Below are positions 60,300 through 64,000 of a DNA stretch of 64,000 bases, piece after piece. Under the pieces are notes generated by a model. That model saw nothing but the letters and a program-made list of their open reading frames with translations, searched no databases and was not told where the DNA came from. A program made the translations under genes and the position numbers. The stretch's first letter is position 1; each line of letters begins with the position of its first letter. The DNA comes from Kalaharituber pfeilii (lineage: Eukaryota; Ascomycota; Pezizomycetes; Pezizales; Pezizaceae), in assembly GCA_015179045.1 (NCBI GenBank), contig WHUZ01000081.1:186001-250000 (forward strand), written 5' to 3'.

Positions 60300-62290
60300 A
60301 GTTGAGGGGAAAAAGAAATGAGAAAAAGAAACAAAAAATTAAAAAAAGCTGCCCAGGCTGCACATCACATATCTCAAGATTCTTCTGAGAAGCTCCAGCA
60401 GCCTACCATCCATCCATCCGGCGATCCCCCACTCCCCTCCCCTCCCAATTCACTCACCCTGGCCACCCTCCGGCACTCCTCTGAAATCGGAAACCCTGTG
60501 ACGCCGGCAGGCCGCGGCGCTGCTCTTGCCCTGTTAATTAACTCGCTATTCCTACTGGCAGCTTCGCTCCTGCGTCCGCCTGGCCATAAAATCAGGCAGC
60601 GGGATTTTCTCTCCAGGTTGGAGTTCGAGAACGTGAAGAGCAAGAAAGGTGAAAGTGAGACCCCGCGTTGCAAATAGCAACACAACCGCCAGCAGGAATT
60701 GACGTTGTTCCGTCTCTTCTCTCTGCTTATCCCGGTCTTGAACTGCGTTCCACTGTGAGCACCCCGCGTTTTCGGTGGGCCGACCTTGCACTTTAGGTAG
60801 CTTACGGAACGAGGCACAACTGCCACTGACTGGAGTACCTTTGCTCTACGTCAAGTGGTCCTGGGCCTGTCAACGCTTAACCCATACACCTCACCCCCCC
60901 CCGCCTCGACGTGCATCACTTTCTGTCCACTCTTTCACCGCGACCGTTTTCATCGGCTTCCTCTCTTTAACCCGTTGAACCGGCCATTTCTCTCCAACTC
61001 TGCTCTCCCTCCTCCCCTCCCTCCCCCACCTCTCCACTGTTCTGCCACTTTCACAACTCGTTTCTTCCGTGGCAGTATCCTCAAGGACGAGCGTTTCCCA
61101 CCCAAACTCTTCTTTCATCTCTCTTCTTCCCCCGTGTTATTTTGCTCTGGATCACGCTTGTTGCTGTCTCTTCTTCCGACAGAACGGCAATTTCGCTCAT
61201 TACTAGTCGAACGAATCTCGGTTACCTGAATTCATAACGACTAGTCTTTCTACTTCCCTTTGCTGGGAACCAGAGGAATAAACCACTCAATACACAATAA
61301 ACGCCCCCGCTACGGTTAATTTGGGACTTCAGTCTTGCATCCACTAGAACCCGTCCCCTTGCTTCTGTGACTTCCACCCGCTCTCGCTTGAGCGATAATT
61401 AGTCACTGGGAGCTAAGCTGTTTGTTCTTTATACAGTTAGCGACGCGTTACATACACCACAAACCCGAAGCCGCAGTCATCTGCTCACGGTACATCTACT
61501 CACCTCTTTCCCCACTATCATTCCTTTTTTCGCTACCGTCACCACAACGCGTCAAATTGAAGTCTTCCCTCGCTCACATTCTCCTTATTCCATAATAAGA
61601 GAGAGGGCAAGTCATCGGGAATCGCATATCTCAAACAGCACACTCTTTCAACACAGTATTCTTTTTTACGTTCTTGTCGCAGCCATTATTCGTTTCGCTC
61701 ATTCGGTTTAGGATTGATTGATTGGCCTCTCAGTGTCATACACACAAATCAATACATCCCAGGAACCCAATCAAGTTATTTGTTTTTCTTTTCCCTCTTT
61801 CTACCTATATTTCGCCGCAACGGGATTCACAACAAACAACCTTCCCACGCACTTTACATGGTTTTTTTTTGATACAGCTTACGAAACACGAAGTTGCCTA
61901 CGAATTTAACGCCTCGTCAAACGACACAATATTTTGGTTTGGTACTTTGGGCGACGGAATTAACATTTTTACGAGGCACCATTTCTATTCTATATTCTGG
62001 CTCATTTTTTTTTTATTTGTTTATTTTTCTAATCTCTTTCTGATATTTTCCTGCCCTCCCTCACGATCAGTCTACGAAGGCAGCAAAGGAGGACAGCAGC
62101 AAAGAAGTAGCGAGAAGTGTGAAAGGGCATCGACTCAAGTAACAAGGCTTCTAATCAGCTTTCTCACTAGCCGTCAAAGTCACACAAAAAGGGCTCAAGG
62201 GTTTGGTCACTATTTTGACCAAGAATAATTCATATAATCGGAAGGTTATAGTGGCCATTGATTTTGAACTACTCAAACCCGAAAGTCATC
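60300..62290 (+). promoter_or_regulatory. C/T-rich promoter or long leader of the last gene
   Basis: From about 60850 to 62050 the plus strand is strongly pyrimidine-rich (for example CCTCCCTCCCCCACCTC), as in long 5' leaders of fungal regulatory genes. Leader introns are possible but cannot be placed. The 168-aa frame at 61722-62228 has no family features. Confidence 0.35.
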
Positions 62291-64000
62291 ATGCCACTTG
62301 GAGGAATTTTCGGTCGATCGCGCGGCGAGCGAAGTCGGGCACATAGCAGGAACCTCTCCTCCCCGAATGCCTCAGTGTTTATGTCCGACGGTCCGGAACC
62401 TCCCTCTACACCACGCGTCACCAGAACGAGAGCAAAGACTCTACTCTCCGGACCACGTACTCCATTGTCCAAAATATTCACGAGTTTCGGTGGTAAGGGA
62501 GCAGAGTCTTGGGGCAAGAATCTCGTGGAATCACAGGATGTTGAACCTGCGATTATCCGGCCCGGATCTGCTTCTTCAGCATACTCGTCCTCCTCTGACT
62601 CATCCTTCGAGAGTATGCTGACCACTGCAACCGACTACACTGTCCCCGATGCTGGTGACGACTCTGATAACGACTCTGTTGCCAGCCCAAAACTTGGTCC
62701 TGCTTTTTCGGACAACCTACTCGAAGAGCCTTCATTGACCTCAACAGGCCCAGCTTCACAAAGGAAGCGAAAACTCCAAGAGCGAGAAAGTTTTGGAGTG
62801 CGAGATATTGAATGGACGGATGAGATGGATGCACATCTTTGGAAGACTTACATGCTTTATCAGAGTGATCCCACTGTAACGCCTTTTTACGTGGTCCCGG
62901 GGGCGTTCCTCCGCTTGGTGTATGTCTTCGTGTGGCCAGAGCTGCTAGGAATAGCTGGAAAGGTTTAAAAGCTAGAGCTAGTAGTGGATGTGGAGCAAGA
63001 AATTTTCACGCACGAGCACCCGTAACCCCTATGAAGGGAGAGGGAAAAGCGGTGGCAACAAACAAGGCTGATCTTATGCGAAAAAGCTCGTTGCTGAGGT
63101 GGCCAGCCTCGGAATCGGCTACTCGGAAGAGGCTTAGGTTGCTCTGCCGGCGTGGGTATGGGCCGTCGAACAATCCATACCATAATCATCGTCTAGATCC
63201 AGTTCCATTCCGCTCACGGATTAGGCCTTCTCATGATCAACACTCCTCTGGGCTGATCGGGCCCATTGCAGACGATGAGGCTGAAACGTCGGATAGACCT
63301 TTAGGCAATGCCTTGCTTACATCTACCCGGAGCATGGCTCTCTCACTTGCCACTAGTACGTCAGTGTCCATGAGACCAGACAGTGCCTTAACAGCTATGA
63401 CGGGAGGCATGAATCTCCCCGTAGAGCCTGAAGCAATGCCGGCCACGCGAAACCATGATTCGCTTCCTGAGTTTCGTGGATTCACAGATGCAAACGGAAA
63501 TGCTCCCCCAGTAGCAGTGATTCTTGCGAGTGTTGGGTTGGGACACCCAATTCCTTCCCGAAATGCTCCGCCGAATCCACATCCCACTAGCTCCCAACTA
63601 CCTAGAACTCCGCTTTTTCAACGACGGGCGCGAGCAAATACCACCACTTCTGCTACCATCAATCCGCCAGTGGCTCTTGCTCCGCTCGCTCCCTTGAACT
63701 TGGGTCCTCTCCCATCCCTCTCCAGATTCGAAACCTGGCCTTCCCATCGAAGTAATGAAGCGAGTTCTGAAGCAGCGGAAGAATTTGGTGGCCCCCTTCC
63801 TAGGCCAAATGCTAATGTAAGGGAACCGGCCGAAAGTATTTTTGAGCCCATTCCTGAGCCGAAGACTCCACCTCCTCGAAACCGGCCAAGGGGATATACG
63901 GTGGGAGTTGGTCCCTCAAATGGGATGAACGGAAGGCGGCGTCCACGTCCTTCCCCAATTGGTACCTCTCTTCCCTCTTGGGCATATGATATGCCCGAAG
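62291..64000 (+). CDS. Unrecognised conserved fungal protein, Ser/Pro-rich, truncated by window end, one frame break
   Basis: The ATG at 62291 opens a frame with MPLGGIFGRSRGER, then Ser-rich disorder, then WTDEMDAHLWKTY, TVTPFYVVPG and a break at the G5 run 62899-62903. Reading one base back, the second frame continues PPLGVCLRVARAARNSW, then WPASESATRKRLRLLCRR and TRSMALSLATSTS, and stays open to 64000. The WxDEMDxHLW...VPG..PPLG block looks like a short helical, possibly Myb-like motif, but I do not recognise a named family. The rest is Ser/Pro/Arg-rich and probably disordered, perhaps regulatory. Start choice: no conserved residues lie upstream. Confidence 0.7.

Noticed and set aside
61722..62228. 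168-aa frame upstream of the last gene
   Set aside because: Lies in a pyrimidine-rich leader and shows no family features.

Overview
The window looks like nuclear DNA of a filamentous ascomycete (Pezizomycotina). Genes carry several short GT-AG introns of about 45-90 nt. The gene set is typical of such fungi: a GPI-anchored GH16 chitin-glucan transglycosidase, an AGC/NDR kinase, Src1/Heh1, an OSCA/CSC1 channel and a But2-type secreted protein. Only about nine host genes occupy 64 kb, and the long gaps hold transposon relics, small inverted-repeat elements, minisatellites and homopolymer tracts. Such low density would fit a repeat-rich lineage such as Pezizomycetes, but that placement is a guess.

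Layout. 1-0.5 kb: minus-strand pseudogene with two in-frame stops. 1.3-6.8 kb: glyoxylate reductase (-), OLA1/YchF ATPase (-) and, divergently, a DeSI/PPPDE peptidase (+). 7.4-11.1 kb: a small inverted-repeat element, a minus-strand acidic coding remnant, a broken DUF3716/AT-hook gene (+) and two tandem repeats. 11-17.7 kb: gene desert. 17.8-19.1 kb: CRH-type cell-wall enzyme (+). 20-21.2 kb: a 47-bp insert with 10-bp flanking repeats, then two adjacent MITE-like elements. 21.2-25 kb: gene-poor, with a decayed duplication. 25-31 kb: Hst2-like sirtuin (-) and AGC/NDR kinase (-). 33.1-34.9 kb: unrecognised conserved-looking gene (+). 37.1-39.7 kb: Src1/Heh1 inner nuclear membrane protein (-). 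40.4-45.6 kb: repeat-framed block with an unrecognised gene fused to a Copia reverse transcriptase fragment. 47.0-50.9 kb: OSCA/CSC1 channel (+). 52.2-53.3 kb: 57-bp minisatellite. 55.5-56.0 kb: But2-domain secreted protein (+). 62.3 kb to the end: 5' part of a Ser-rich fungal protein.

The host genes are housekeeping or signalling genes with no shared pathway, and I see no gene cluster. I rebuilt exon structures by hand from splice signals, reading phase and family conservation. Three frame breaks (two in Src1, one in the last gene) each lie at a five-base G or C run, and one extra base at each would restore a conserved frame. This suggests consensus errors, or recent lesions, more than programmed shifting.

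The most unusual structure is at 40.4-45.6 kb. A two-exon gene of unknown family runs, with a +1 frame change, into the start of a Ty1/Copia reverse transcriptase. The block is framed by inverted repeats and by a short end motif that recurs five times in the window.
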